From the IMG/VR virus record IMGVR_UViG_3300045996_003022, positions 1 to 37,511 of that record: a stretch of 37,511 bases of DNA. One strand, given 5' to 3'. This document shows positions 14,722 through 23,685 of this stretch, piece by piece. Below the pieces are notes generated by a model. The model was not told the DNA's origin. It saw nothing but the letters and a program-made list of their open reading frames with translations, and ran no database searches. A program made the position numbers and the translations under genes. This DNA is from a virus. The first letter of the stretch is position 1; each line of letters starts with the position of its first letter.

Positions 14722-16140
14722 TTAACTATTCCTATTTAATTCTTCTAACTCTCGAACTATAGCATCTCTTTCTTGTTTTATAGCAGCTAGGCCCGGAGTT
14801 GATGCTTGTGATCCAGCCGGTATTTCAACAACTGGTTGATTAGGATTATTTCTTTTTTGATAAGTTGGAACATATCTTTTAATTAAAGCCCTTTCTGCTT
14901 CATCCGAACGTTCTACTTGTTCTATAAATTCTTGTGAATATTGTTCTTGTATAGGAATAAATGCTTCGTAAGTAAAGTTAGAACCAGGATTTGTTTCTTT
15001 AATTAATTTTTTGAGAATATCAGTAGGTCTCATTCCTTTAAACTGTTCTATAGTTCCAATAGCTAGTCTAGCTGCATGTTTTTCTAGCTGAATAAGTGCG
15101 TTCCTTTGATCTTGATCTACCATACTTTTTATCAAATTATCAAAAGGCGTATCACCTTTTGAATTTGCCCATTTTGCTAAGCTTGTAGAAATATTTGGGT
15201 ATTTTTTAAATATTTTACCCATTTCATCTAATGCTTTAAGTCCAGATTTAGCAGCTTTACCCTTATCTGCCTCAGTTTTAATTCTTTCCATGTGAAATTT
15301 TTTCTCGTTTTTATCTAATTCATCAAAAAGAATAGCGCCTTCCGGTATCTCATTTGATTCTATAAGCTGTTTTTTCTTTTCTTGTACCTCTTCTGGTGAT
15401 GCTCCTTCATTTTTTCGTTTATGGCTGTTTATCCTACTTTCAAGAACTCTTTTATTAAGTTCATCCTCTGCTTGTAATTCTGATTCATAGTTTCTAGATT
15501 CATTACTATTGAGATAATAATCAAGTTTCTTTTCTTCTGGGGTTTTAATAAAATCCATTAAATCAATAGAAATTGTTTGCTCGCCATCACTGGCAATTAT
15601 TTTCCAAGGCTCAGAACCTGTCGCATCCACTATTTTATAATCTGTATCAGCTGCTTTATTGTACTCCTCCATGGCATTTTGTAGAAAAACCTTTCTATCG
15701 TTAGGCGTCATAGTTTTATATGAGTCTAAGTATGCCATTATTCTAGGTGTGACAGAACGCCTAGCATTATCTAATTTCTCTTCTTTAAATAATTGAATGT
15801 TTTGTTCTGCAACCATATCCCTTGTTTTTTCTATAAAGTCAGTCATGGTTTTATAACGTTTTTTGTCCTCCATGAAGCTGCCTTCTTGAAGGCCAGATTT
15901 TAAACCACTAACAAAAGCATCTCCCCCACTTCCACCTTTATTTCCTTTCCACTTTTCTGATAGCTCACCAAACATCTGTTGTTGTAATTTTCTTCCTGGT
16001 TCACTCTCTTCTTTTTTGGCATTTAACAAAGCTTCTTCTAATTTTAGTTGCTCTGCAATTCGTGGGCGCTCTGGCTTAGATTTTGCAGCATCCATCCTCA
16101 TTTGTAACTTTTTTAATTTATGTTCAGATAATTTAGACAT
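14722..16140 (-). CDS. Internal virion / ejection protein, 472 aa
   Basis: Highly charged and helical: residues 1-50 are basic coiled coil and the rest is Glu/Lys-rich. A Pro/Gln-rich stretch with a short C-terminal coiled coil ends the protein. GAGGATAAAAA precedes the ATG; the stop abuts the next start. Middle member of the ejection cassette by position and composition. No enzymatic domain seen. Confidence 0.6.
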   Translation of the reverse strand: MSKLSEHKLKKLQMRMDAAKSKPERPRIAEQLKLEEALLNAKKEESEPGRKLQQQMFGELSEKWKGNKGGSGGDAFVSGLKSGLQEGSFMEDKKRYKTMTDFIEKTRDMVAEQNIQLFKEEKLDNARRSVTPRIMAYLDSYKTMTPNDRKVFLQNAMEEYNKAADTDYKIVDATGSEPWKIIASDGEQTISIDLMDFIKTPEEKKLDYYLNSNESRNYESELQAEDELNKRVLESRINSHKRKNEGASPEEVQEKKKQLIESNEIPEGAILFDELDKNEKKFHMERIKTEADKGKAAKSGLKALDEMGKIFKKYPNISTSLAKWANSKGDTPFDNLIKSMVDQDQRNALIQLEKHAARLAIGTIEQFKGMRPTDILKKLIKETNPGSNFTYEAFIPIQEQYSQEFIEQVERSDEAERALIKRYVPTYQKRNNPNQPVVEIPAGSQASTPGLAAIKQERDAIVRELEELNRNS

Positions 16141-16143
16141 TTT

Positions 16144-17214
16144 TTATCCTCGCAATCTCGATCCCATCCCAAAACCAGCAGCAGCGGGCGAACCGCCCAT
16201 AGCTCCACTTAAGCCACCGCCCGCATAAGCACCAGCAGCAGCTAATCCTACATCCCTAATTTGTTGACCAAAAGTTGCTGGTGTTAATCTAAATTTATTA
16301 ACATCCATAGCGTGCTGCGTTTGTATTCTATTAATATCACTGGCAAATCGTTGGTTTTGATTGGCAGCCTGGGCACCAAACATGGCTATTGCACCCTGAT
16401 TACCCGCTAAAGCTAATCTAGCTCTTTCATTATCGGCACCTTGAATGTTTTGACCAACATTTAAAAAGTTAATATTTTCATTGATAGCATTTTGACGGGC
16501 AGCCTCTATATCTTCAATTCTTTGTCTTTCTAAGTTATAACCAGTTTCAGCTTCTTGTAGCCTAGAAGCTCTACCAGCCTCTCTGACCTCATAAAGCCTC
16601 GCCTCTCTCTCTAATTGACGAGCACTTAGCTCTTCACCATAGTTTTGAGCATTAATATCTAATTGTTGTTCTAATAATGCACGATCTTTAGCCATGGCTG
16701 CCCTAAGCTCAGTGGCTTCTGTGCTTCGCGACAATCCACGCCGTGATAATCTTTCCTCAGCCATCTTTTCTCGCGCATCGAATTCTTTTAATGATAACTC
16801 ACGATTAATATTTCTAAATTTTTCAATTTTTTCTGCAATATCTTTAAAGTCACCAATTTGCGATAAGTCCGCAACCCTTTCATTATTAATTTTTGTAAAT
16901 GCATCAATAAAAGGCTTATAGTTTGCAACATTATCTGGACTATATTCGTAAAGTTTTTTAATATTATTTACTGCTGTATTAATAAGATTTTTAGCTACAG
17001 ATAATGTTTCTTCTTCTTCTTTAGTTAGAGGAAGTCTTTGTGTAACCCTTCTTTTTTTACCGTCTGGTCCTGTTACAGTTATAGTTTCAATACCTGCTAT
17101 TTGATCTATAACATCTAGTAATTCTGGGGCAGGTGGTTGAGCCGGTAAGGAAGGAACGCCTGGTGGTTTATTACTCCTAAAAATACTTCCAACAGCTTTA
17201 AAAGCATTACTCAT
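16144..17214 (-). CDS. Internal virion / ejection protein, 356 aa
   Basis: The N-terminal 30 residues are Pro-rich, residues 65-240 are a long coiled coil, and the end is Gly/Ala-rich (AAAGAYAGGGLSGAMGG), like the membrane-active tails of T7 gp14-type and P22 gp20-type ejection proteins. I chose the ATG at 17214, with GAGGTATCAG upstream; it overlaps the preceding stop by 8 nt. First member of the ejection cassette. Confidence 0.65.
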   Translation of the reverse strand: MSNAFKAVGSIFRSNKPPGVPSLPAQPPAPELLDVIDQIAGIETITVTGPDGKKRRVTQRLPLTKEEEETLSVAKNLINTAVNNIKKLYEYSPDNVANYKPFIDAFTKINNERVADLSQIGDFKDIAEKIEKFRNINRELSLKEFDAREKMAEERLSRRGLSRSTEATELRAAMAKDRALLEQQLDINAQNYGEELSARQLEREARLYEVREAGRASRLQEAETGYNLERQRIEDIEAARQNAINENINFLNVGQNIQGADNERARLALAGNQGAIAMFGAQAANQNQRFASDINRIQTQHAMDVNKFRLTPATFGQQIRDVGLAAAGAYAGGGLSGAMGGSPAAAGFGMGSRLRG

Positions 17215-17575
17215 CTGATACCTCAAATAAATATAAATTATTGTGTTTAAACAAATACTTTACACCATACTTAGCTAATTTACAAAGAAATCTCCTCATT
17301 TTTTCTAATTCTGTTGTTATTATTATTTTTTTAAAGCCTAAAGAAAAAGGAAAGCTCAAACACTTTAAAGTTATTTGCTTTGTAAGTTTTCCCCGAAATT
17401 TTTCGTAAATATGAAGTGAAATCTCACATACACTTTCTGTAATTGTTTTAATTCCATAAAATCCAATAGCAATATTGTTTGATATTATTTCAAAAAATAT
17501 AAAATTTTTACAATAAAAATCATAAAAAACATTTTTAATATATTTATCTTCAATTTGCTCGAAAAAAATTCTCAT
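17207..17575 (-). CDS. GNAT-like acetyltransferase-fold protein, 122 aa
   Basis: Reads like a GNAT domain: a strand 'NIAIGFYGIKTI' then 'VCEISLHIYEKFRGK' (the beta4 strand with the acceptor-loop position), a helix, and 'FKKIIITTELE' then 'LCKLAKYGVKYLF'. The acetyl-CoA P-loop is degenerate (FRGKLTKQ rather than Q-x-x-G-x-G/A), so enzymatic activity is doubtful. GNAT-fold proteins next to ejection genes are common in podoviruses, and T7 gp13 is one comparison. Probably a virion-assembly factor. Overlaps the next gene by 8 nt. Confidence 0.6.
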   Translation of the reverse strand: MRIFFEQIEDKYIKNVFYDFYCKNFIFFEIISNNIAIGFYGIKTITESVCEISLHIYEKFRGKLTKQITLKCLSFPFSLGFKKIIITTELEKMRRFLCKLAKYGVKYLFKHNNLYLFEVSDE

Positions 17576-17738
17576 TCTTTATATCCGGAACTTTAAAATC
17601 AACAATAAAGTTTTCGTTATTAGTTTCTAAATTAGATAATTTTTTTAAAGAATCATGCAATAAAGGGTAATCATCCTTATTTATTTCCTTTTGGCCAAAA
17701 AGGTAACCCCTCTCTTTAAACAACTTGATAAGATTCAT
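17550..17738 (-). CDS. Hypothetical protein, 62 aa
   Basis: Small unrecognised protein between the tail-collar fibre and the GNAT-like gene. AAGGGTGATTT precedes the ATG, and the gene overlaps the next by 26 nt. No motif. Confidence 0.55.
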   Translation of the reverse strand: MNLIKLFKERGYLFGQKEINKDDYPLLHDSLKKLSNLETNNENFIVDFKVPDIKNENFFRAN

Positions 17739-17780
17739 AAATCACCCTTAAATAACAAAAAACCCATTATAAAACAATGA

Positions 17781-18881
17781 TTAAATGATATAAACCCCTG
17801 TATAAATTATTTGCGGGAATAAACCATAAGGAGGCATATTATTATGAGGCTGCCCTCCTCCAGCTGATTCAGTTTGCGCGTTTGTTTCTGCACGCGTCCT
17901 GCTATTACTGCCACCTTGTAAAACTTCATCTGAAAATGGATAACTATTATACCCGTGAGTATGTGCGGGAACCTCATTAATATTTAAGGTATGAGTCTCT
18001 GAGCCTCCATAACTTCCCAGAGTAGTATTAGTAATTCTTCCCCCAGTAGGTTGCCCGGAAGTTGGATCAACGCCAAATATAGCCCTTCCCCTTGTATCTG
18101 GTATCCCAAACGTAGTTGTTCCATTCCCTCCGTAAAAAGTTCCATAAATAGCAAATAACTCAGCATATACCTTGGGATCGAGTAATTGGCCGCTGCCCCT
18201 AATCCAGCCGGGAGGAGCCGCTATATTACCAGGGGCAGTCCAAGGTATCATTGCACCCACAGGCATTCTAACTAATGGTGATAATTGCGTATTAGTAATA
18301 CTTCCATTAACTATTTTATCGGCTGGCAAACTATTATCTTTTATAGAAGAAGAAGGAAGGCTGTTATCCTGAATTTTTTTACCATCTAAAGTATTGTTAG
18401 TTTGTGCATTAAAAAATTCTTGAAAATGTTTATTATCTTGTACTGTAATTTTATTAAAAGATAAATTGTTATTTTCAATACTATTATTATCAACTTCACC
18501 TTCACCTATTTTATCATTTGTTACAGAACCATCAGCTAATTGATCTGTATCTACACAACCTGGCTGAAGAGCTTCTGTAGGAATGCATTCAGCTGAAAAA
18601 TAATCTTCAGTAATTTTTGTCCATGATATAACGTTTGCACCATCTGTAACAGGAAATTTACCAATATTTTCTGGATCATTTGCCCCATCTAAGATACCAG
18701 CATTTATATCTTGAACTACTTCATATAAATTATTTAAAGAATCAATAAGGTAATTAATATCTCCATCTAAATCGTCAGCACTTATCGACTTTTTCATGGA
18801 AGTTATTAATGAATACCTTGCATTATTTATTAAAGGCTGAGCTGCATAAGGTATTCTAGGTCTTTGGTATTGATTAGGCAT
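17781..18881 (-). CDS. Tail-collar domain fibre / tail tip protein, 366 aa
   Basis: Residues 1-90 would attach to the tail. Residues 100-205 contain irregular 'D..S..NDKIG' repeats like a beta-helical shaft. Residues about 207-275 are a phage tail-collar domain ('PVGAMIPWTAPGN..PPGWIRGSGQ...YAELFAIYGT.YGG.G.TTFGIPDTRGRA'). The end (HTHGY near residue 310, then GGGQPHNNMPPY) is the metal-binding H-x-H tip seen in short tail fibres. It would contact the host surface. Overlaps the hub gene by 8 nt. Confidence 0.85.
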   Translation of the reverse strand: MPNQYQRPRIPYAAQPLINNARYSLITSMKKSISADDLDGDINYLIDSLNNLYEVVQDINAGILDGANDPENIGKFPVTDGANVISWTKITEDYFSAECIPTEALQPGCVDTDQLADGSVTNDKIGEGEVDNNSIENNNLSFNKITVQDNKHFQEFFNAQTNNTLDGKKIQDNSLPSSSIKDNSLPADKIVNGSITNTQLSPLVRMPVGAMIPWTAPGNIAAPPGWIRGSGQLLDPKVYAELFAIYGTFYGGNGTTTFGIPDTRGRAIFGVDPTSGQPTGGRITNTTLGSYGGSETHTLNINEVPAHTHGYNSYPFSDEVLQGGSNSRTRAETNAQTESAGGGQPHNNMPPYGLFPQIIYTGVYII

Positions 18882-21018
18882 TTCTTTCCCCTACTCCAAA
18901 AAGTCTAATTCTCCTAAAAGTTATTGGTCCATTCATGACGTATCCTGAAATAGATAACCAAAAACTTGAAGCAGAAAATTTCAAACGTTTATTAACAATT
19001 TCATATTCATTTCTTGGACGAAATCCAATACTTGTAGATGGAGATGGATGTAATGATAAAGGTTCTTGGCCTAATACATCTCCTCTTTGTTCAAAGGTGC
19101 ATTTATCATTTAAGTAAAAATTTATCGGGACATCACCAAATACAGAAATTTCTATTGAATTTTTTTTGTTTATAGTAAAAGACGAAGGATAATCCAATAT
19201 TAGCTCGTATCGTTTATTAGCGTATCCTTTTCTTCCCTTAAATTTTAATAAACCCGGGACCCATACTATAGGGATTAAGCCTTCTCCACCTTGATCACCA
19301 TATAACTTTTTAGTTCCATCGTTACCATCTGAATATTTGAATATTTTATTTCCAATAAACATGTAAAATTGTTTATCTATATCCATAAAACAACTGGATA
19401 AGCTAAAGTCACCCGATAAAAATACCCATGAATACAGAGTAGTAGAAAAAAGAGAAGCAATTATTTTATTATTTGCTATTTTAAATCCTGCTATTTGACC
19501 TTCATTGTATTTAAATGATCGACAAATTCTATAATTAGCGTTTGAAGATGTTGCTTGAGAATTAAAGTTTTTAACAATAGTATCAACTGCATTATCAGGC
19601 GTAGCTGAAAGTTGACGTGCTATGTTTAATGTACTAAATGATTTTATACCAGTTTGAGAAACAAAATAGACATCATTATCTAACTCTACTAATAAATCAC
19701 CATGTAAAATTCCTGCTGGTAAATTTGAATTCCAAGTAAAGTTTCCACCCTGTCCAGGGGTATCTCCTACCCAGACTTGAGTATGTTTTCTGCCAATAAA
19801 AACCATAAGTCCATTTACCTGGCAAATTGCTTCGAAATTATCCTGTTTGTCATACTTATCTGACATATCAATAAATGGTACTTTTTTAGTATTTTCATTG
19901 AACCAACCTGGACCGTCTACAACGTTCGGGGCATATGGATAATAAACCCTTAATTGCTCTTGTGTGTCCCTATATTCAAGGCTAACCGGACCTGGACCCA
20001 AAGCCCATATTCTATCTTTTGCAGCGTAAATATAACTAAAAGCAGGTGGTTTAACTTGATAAAAAAGTACTACTTGATTTTCCACAAAATCAGGTAATTC
20101 TTCATCTGTAGTTATTGTTACTAAATCAAGTTCGTCAAAGCTAATATCTTGAATTTCAAAATTACTGTAAACGCCATTGATCCTTAGTCTTATTAAGTTT
20201 CCAATAAAATAATTGGAAGCATCAAATATACCAAAGGAAATAAATGAAAAATTGTTATCGTCAATTCTTATAAATGTATTTACTTGGTTTTCAAGCAAAA
20301 ATTCTGATATGTCTTTTAATTCCTCCCCATCCCAATAAACGACATTATCAACACCATTACATATAACCATTAATTGTTCAAAATATGTTGCTCTTGGGAC
20401 ACAAGCGATAGAAAGTTCTTCTCTAAGTGGATCACTATCCAATGAGTTTGTACTAAAATCATAAAGGTATATAGAGCCAAATTGTGCCCATATTTCTTGT
20501 ATAACCGTCAATCCAAAATCTGGATTTGGCAATAAGTTATTATCTAAAGTTATTGAAATTAAACCAACTTCTTCTACTTCAACATTTTTAATGTCAGAGT
20601 ATAATGTGTTAAAAGATCCATTATATGTATAAACTATTTTAATTTTAGTGTCTTTAATATAATAATGAGTATTATCAGAATTAAAAGTTATTTGTGATTC
20701 ACTACCATGAATAATATTATCTGCTGATAAATCTTGTTTATAATAGCCAATATATAACAAAGCCTGTTTAATTGAACCATTTTGAATAAAAGGAAAAGCT
20801 TTAACTATGCTAAATTCTGGGTTAGGGAATTCTGTATTTGGTAGTGTATTTATTAAATCTGTTCCATATCTAACGTTTCCTTCACCTAAAGGAGTAGGTA
20901 ATATATTTTCAAGTAAATAACAAAAATTAGGTGGCAAAACATCTGGGGAAATGAATTGATTCATCCCATTAGGAGCTATTGAAAAGTCTGGCGTATCGTA
21001 ATTGGCTTCTTTAAACAT
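18874..21018 (-). CDS. Tail hub protein (P22 gp10-like), 714 aa
   Basis: Large beta-rich protein directly after the head-tail adaptor and before the collar fibre, where P22 gene 10 (the tail hub that seals packaged DNA) sits. Recognisable stretches are 'VPRATYFEQLMVICNGVDNV.YWDG' (about 205-230), 'FSYIYAAKDRIWALGPG' (about 325-342) and 'FIGRKHTQVWVGDTPGQGG' (about 415-433), then an NxPAGI region, all consistent with a beta-propeller hub. The C-terminal 100 residues are beta-rich. Stop and next start overlap. Confidence 0.7.
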   Translation of the reverse strand: MFKEANYDTPDFSIAPNGMNQFISPDVLPPNFCYLLENILPTPLGEGNVRYGTDLINTLPNTEFPNPEFSIVKAFPFIQNGSIKQALLYIGYYKQDLSADNIIHGSESQITFNSDNTHYYIKDTKIKIVYTYNGSFNTLYSDIKNVEVEEVGLISITLDNNLLPNPDFGLTVIQEIWAQFGSIYLYDFSTNSLDSDPLREELSIACVPRATYFEQLMVICNGVDNVVYWDGEELKDISEFLLENQVNTFIRIDDNNFSFISFGIFDASNYFIGNLIRLRINGVYSNFEIQDISFDELDLVTITTDEELPDFVENQVVLFYQVKPPAFSYIYAAKDRIWALGPGPVSLEYRDTQEQLRVYYPYAPNVVDGPGWFNENTKKVPFIDMSDKYDKQDNFEAICQVNGLMVFIGRKHTQVWVGDTPGQGGNFTWNSNLPAGILHGDLLVELDNDVYFVSQTGIKSFSTLNIARQLSATPDNAVDTIVKNFNSQATSSNANYRICRSFKYNEGQIAGFKIANNKIIASLFSTTLYSWVFLSGDFSLSSCFMDIDKQFYMFIGNKIFKYSDGNDGTKKLYGDQGGEGLIPIVWVPGLLKFKGRKGYANKRYELILDYPSSFTINKKNSIEISVFGDVPINFYLNDKCTFEQRGDVLGQEPLSLHPSPSTSIGFRPRNEYEIVNKRLKFSASSFWLSISGYVMNGPITFRRIRLFGVGERNA

Positions 21019-21019
21019 A

Positions 21020-21664
21020 TTAATTGTTACTGTAAGTAGAAATTGATTGTTTGCTTCTTCCTATTAAATAGTTTATTAAATCTAACTTTCCTTCTTCCCA
21101 TTTTTTATTTGCTTCATTTTCTTTTATTTGGTTTTTAAACCCTGATTCATCCTGAAACATATAATAAAGCGCACCATTTACTAAAACCCTATGGTAAGAA
21201 ACAGGGTAAGGAATACTAGATTCTGGCGTATTTAAATTAAATGAAGTTTTTTCTGGTTTATATCTAACCTTGAAAGTATAAGAAACATTAGAAGATATAG
21301 GGTAAAACTCAACAACAGAACCAATGTTTGTATAAATTACTGGGTCACCATTATAAATATTGCGTTCTTGGTATTCATCAAAATTATCAACTGATTTTCC
21401 TTCAAGAGGACATCTTTGACCAGAACGGTAAATAGTTGAAATTAAAAATGGTGTATTATTTAATATAAAACTAGTATCATTAAAATTTGTAATATATATC
21501 TCTCTAGGTAAATATAAGTCATCATTTACACCCGCAGTTACACTATACAATTCTTCATGTGCTAAATTTAAATATTGTAAAGCAATAGTATCAGATACAT
21601 TGTCTTTATAAACTTCCCCAATTCCTAAAGTCCTCATTAGGGAAATCATTTCTTTTACATCCAT
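21020..21664 (-). CDS. Head-tail / tail adaptor protein (P22 gp4-like), 214 aa
   Basis: Helical N-terminus (DTIALQYLNLAHEELYSVTAG), a central beta domain and a helical C-terminus ('YHRVLVNGALYYMFQDES ...') match the adaptor that docks on the portal and receives the hub (gp4 of P22, gp11 of T7). It sits between the coat cluster and the hub, 2 nt before the latter. A terminator hairpin at 21686-21715 lies just upstream. Confidence 0.65.
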   Translation of the reverse strand: MDVKEMISLMRTLGIGEVYKDNVSDTIALQYLNLAHEELYSVTAGVNDDLYLPREIYITNFNDTSFILNNTPFLISTIYRSGQRCPLEGKSVDNFDEYQERNIYNGDPVIYTNIGSVVEFYPISSNVSYTFKVRYKPEKTSFNLNTPESSIPYPVSYHRVLVNGALYYMFQDESGFKNQIKENEANKKWEEGKLDLINYLIGRSKQSISTYSNN

Positions 21665-21685
21665 TTAAACCCCCGTTCAAATAAA

Positions 21686-21715
21686 ACGGCTTAAACAATT
21701 TCTTATTTAAGCCGT
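21686..21715 (-). terminator. Rho-independent terminator after the coat cluster
   Basis: A perfect 10-bp stem (ACGGCTTAAA at 21686-21695, TTTAAGCCGT at 21706-21715) with a 10-nt loop. On the minus strand it is followed by TTTTATTTG. Located between the small virion gene (stop 21740) and the adaptor gene (start 21664), it could partly terminate and lower tail-gene expression relative to coat. Confidence 0.75.
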
Positions 21716-21739
21716 CATAATAAATTACCTAAATAATAA

Positions 21740-22249
21740 TTAAGGGTAATTAATTAAGTCTAAAGGATCTTCTGCTTGTCCAAGAAATATGTCAGCAATA
21801 ATAACGTCACCCTCTTCTAGTTTAACACCTACTACTGCGCTATTAGGGTCTTTATCTATAACCCTAATACTATTGTCTGATGGCATAACACCATGTACTA
21901 CAAGTGTTTCACCTGTTACTGCTCCACCACTATGAAACATTTGATTCTGTACAAGATCATATGTATACATACCAGTTGTACCAACATCAGAAGAAGATTT
22001 TCTCCAGACTAAAAGTTGAACAAATAAAATGTTATAAGTTTTTGGTATAACATCTACAATCAAGCCATTTGCGTGACCTACCTGACCTTCATCTGTTCCT
22101 ATATCCGCAGCTGTTAAAATACGTCTAACAACTTTTCGTTGTTTTCCGTCACCATCAGAAGATGTATTTTCCGCTACAAAAGCGGTAGCTGTTTCAATAG
22201 CTGCACCAGTTGTATTTTTCGTAAATTTATATCTGATATCGGTTGGCAT
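21740..22249 (-). CDS. Small virion protein after the coat, 169 aa
   Basis: Beta-rich, hydrophilic protein with AAGGAGATAAAA before the ATG, immediately downstream of the coat gene (10 nt) and upstream of the strong hairpin. The size and position fit a head decoration or head-fibre protein. The Ala/Thr-rich N-terminal half and 'VGVKLEEGDVIIADIFL' end show no catalytic motif. No family recognised. Confidence 0.6.
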   Translation of the reverse strand: MPTDIRYKFTKNTTGAAIETATAFVAENTSSDGDGKQRKVVRRILTAADIGTDEGQVGHANGLIVDVIPKTYNILFVQLLVWRKSSSDVGTTGMYTYDLVQNQMFHSGGAVTGETLVVHGVMPSDNSIRVIDKDPNSAVVGVKLEEGDVIIADIFLGQAEDPLDLINYP

Positions 22250-22259
22250 TTTTATCTCC

Positions 22260-23486
22260 TTAATCTAATCTTACAAATGAATGAATGATTCCTTGTTCAA
22301 CAAGGATGCCTTTGTCTATAGTACGCGGTTGTTTTGCTTTAAATTTTAAAGCTCTTTCACCACGTATTTCATGTGAAGTAAATTCTTCAAGGCTATTGGT
22401 TACGTCATTCTTATAAGTTATATAAGGTTCTTTAAACCAACCTGCTGACCATGCGCCTGCACCAATAAATAATTCCCACGCAATCCTATAGTTTCCATTC
22501 GCACTATATGAAATATAACGTGATAAATCACGTACTTCATAAATATGAATACCATAGAACTTACCGATATAATCAGCACCAGAAATAGCTTCTGGTTGAT
22601 CTGCCGAAATTACCGTACCTCTTGAAATAGTACTTTGATTGAATTGTGGATCTTTATAAAGCTGCGCCAAACTCGCTGTATTGGCTAAATAAATGTATTC
22701 ATTTATTGGCCATCCACCACGGGATTTTAAGTATGCAGGTCTAATCGCATCCTCAATAGTTCCCTTATTATAAACAGCTCCACCTGCATAGCCACCATCG
22801 CCTGCTAGAGCCTTTAACTTAAGCAAGTGATCTGCTGATAGTCCATTTTGATTATAAGCTGTACCAGTAGACATATTATTCCAAGCGGTTTTTATGCCTG
22901 CAAATAAGTAATAATCTTGCCTGTCAGTATCATCTTGTGTAGCCGATCCACCAGGATGAATCCCAGCTAAAGCAACTCTATCATAAGAAGGTTTTTGCGT
23001 AGCAGGATTATAACCACTAGCTGTATTTGTAGGATCCATGTAGTCAAACATGGCTGAGTCTAAGATACATTTGTTGAAATTTCTTTGGCAAACTTCAATT
23101 AATTGGGGGCGAATCGTATCTGGAATATTGAGGGGCGTACCGAGTTCTAATAAGTCACGACCGACCATGTCTCGTAAGAAGCTTATTTTGTTACATTGAA
23201 CAGGGCAAGATTCCACATTTGGTCGTTGACCAGAACCTGAAACCTGGTCGAAATTAAGAACTGGTTTAGTGAAATCTAAAGCATCTAATTTACCAACAGT
23301 ATATTGCCAACCTTCACCAGCTTTCATTTTATGACGAACAATAGGACGGTTAAATTCTTCCCCCATGAGGTTCCATAAAGGGGTTAATTGAATATATTGT
23401 CTGAAAAATTCAGCGTTTACTGCTGCTGGAAATAGACCCTGGTTAATACCTTGAACCGGGGCAGTCGGTGGATAAAGTTCAGCCAT
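22260..23486 (-). CDS. Major capsid protein (N4-gp56 type), 408 aa
   Basis: The N-terminal part (about residues 10-130) has 'FRQYIQLTPLWNLMGEEFNRPIV..KMK.GEGWQYTVGKLDALDF ... ISFLRDMVGRDLLELGTPL', the pattern of the N4-gp56 family of HK97-fold coat proteins. The middle holds the insertion domain and the end has 'GERALKFKAKQPRTIDKGILVEQGIIHSF'. I chose the ATG at 23486 because AAGGAG lies 9 nt upstream; the frame is open 15 codons further. The scaffold gene precedes it, separated by 199 bp. Confidence 0.85.
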   Translation of the reverse strand: MAELYPPTAPVQGINQGLFPAAVNAEFFRQYIQLTPLWNLMGEEFNRPIVRHKMKAGEGWQYTVGKLDALDFTKPVLNFDQVSGSGQRPNVESCPVQCNKISFLRDMVGRDLLELGTPLNIPDTIRPQLIEVCQRNFNKCILDSAMFDYMDPTNTASGYNPATQKPSYDRVALAGIHPGGSATQDDTDRQDYYLFAGIKTAWNNMSTGTAYNQNGLSADHLLKLKALAGDGGYAGGAVYNKGTIEDAIRPAYLKSRGGWPINEYIYLANTASLAQLYKDPQFNQSTISRGTVISADQPEAISGADYIGKFYGIHIYEVRDLSRYISYSANGNYRIAWELFIGAGAWSAGWFKEPYITYKNDVTNSLEEFTSHEIRGERALKFKAKQPRTIDKGILVEQGIIHSFVRLD

Positions 23487-23526
23487 TTTAAAAGACTCCT
23501 TAGTTTTTGAAAAACGAAAATAAATC

Positions 23527-23541
23527 TGCACAAAATGTGCA
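23527..23541. other. Small hairpin in the scaffold-coat gap
   Basis: TGCACA and TGTGCA form a 6-bp stem with a 3-nt loop, followed on the minus strand by GATTTATTTT. It lies in the 199-bp gap between scaffold (stop 23686) and coat (start 23486), an unusually long gap in this operon. No other feature was recognised in that gap. It may be an mRNA processing or control element for coat translation, or a weak terminator. Confidence 0.4.
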
Positions 23542-23685
23542 AATCAACTTATAGTCTTCTCAAAAAGCTAAGGATTTATCAGGCTTCAAAGATAATAGAC
23601 TCTGTCTGTCTTATCTGCCTGTAAATACGTCTTTCATCAAAGTTTAGGGATGTAGGAGACTCTTGAAAATCAAGTTAATAACCTA

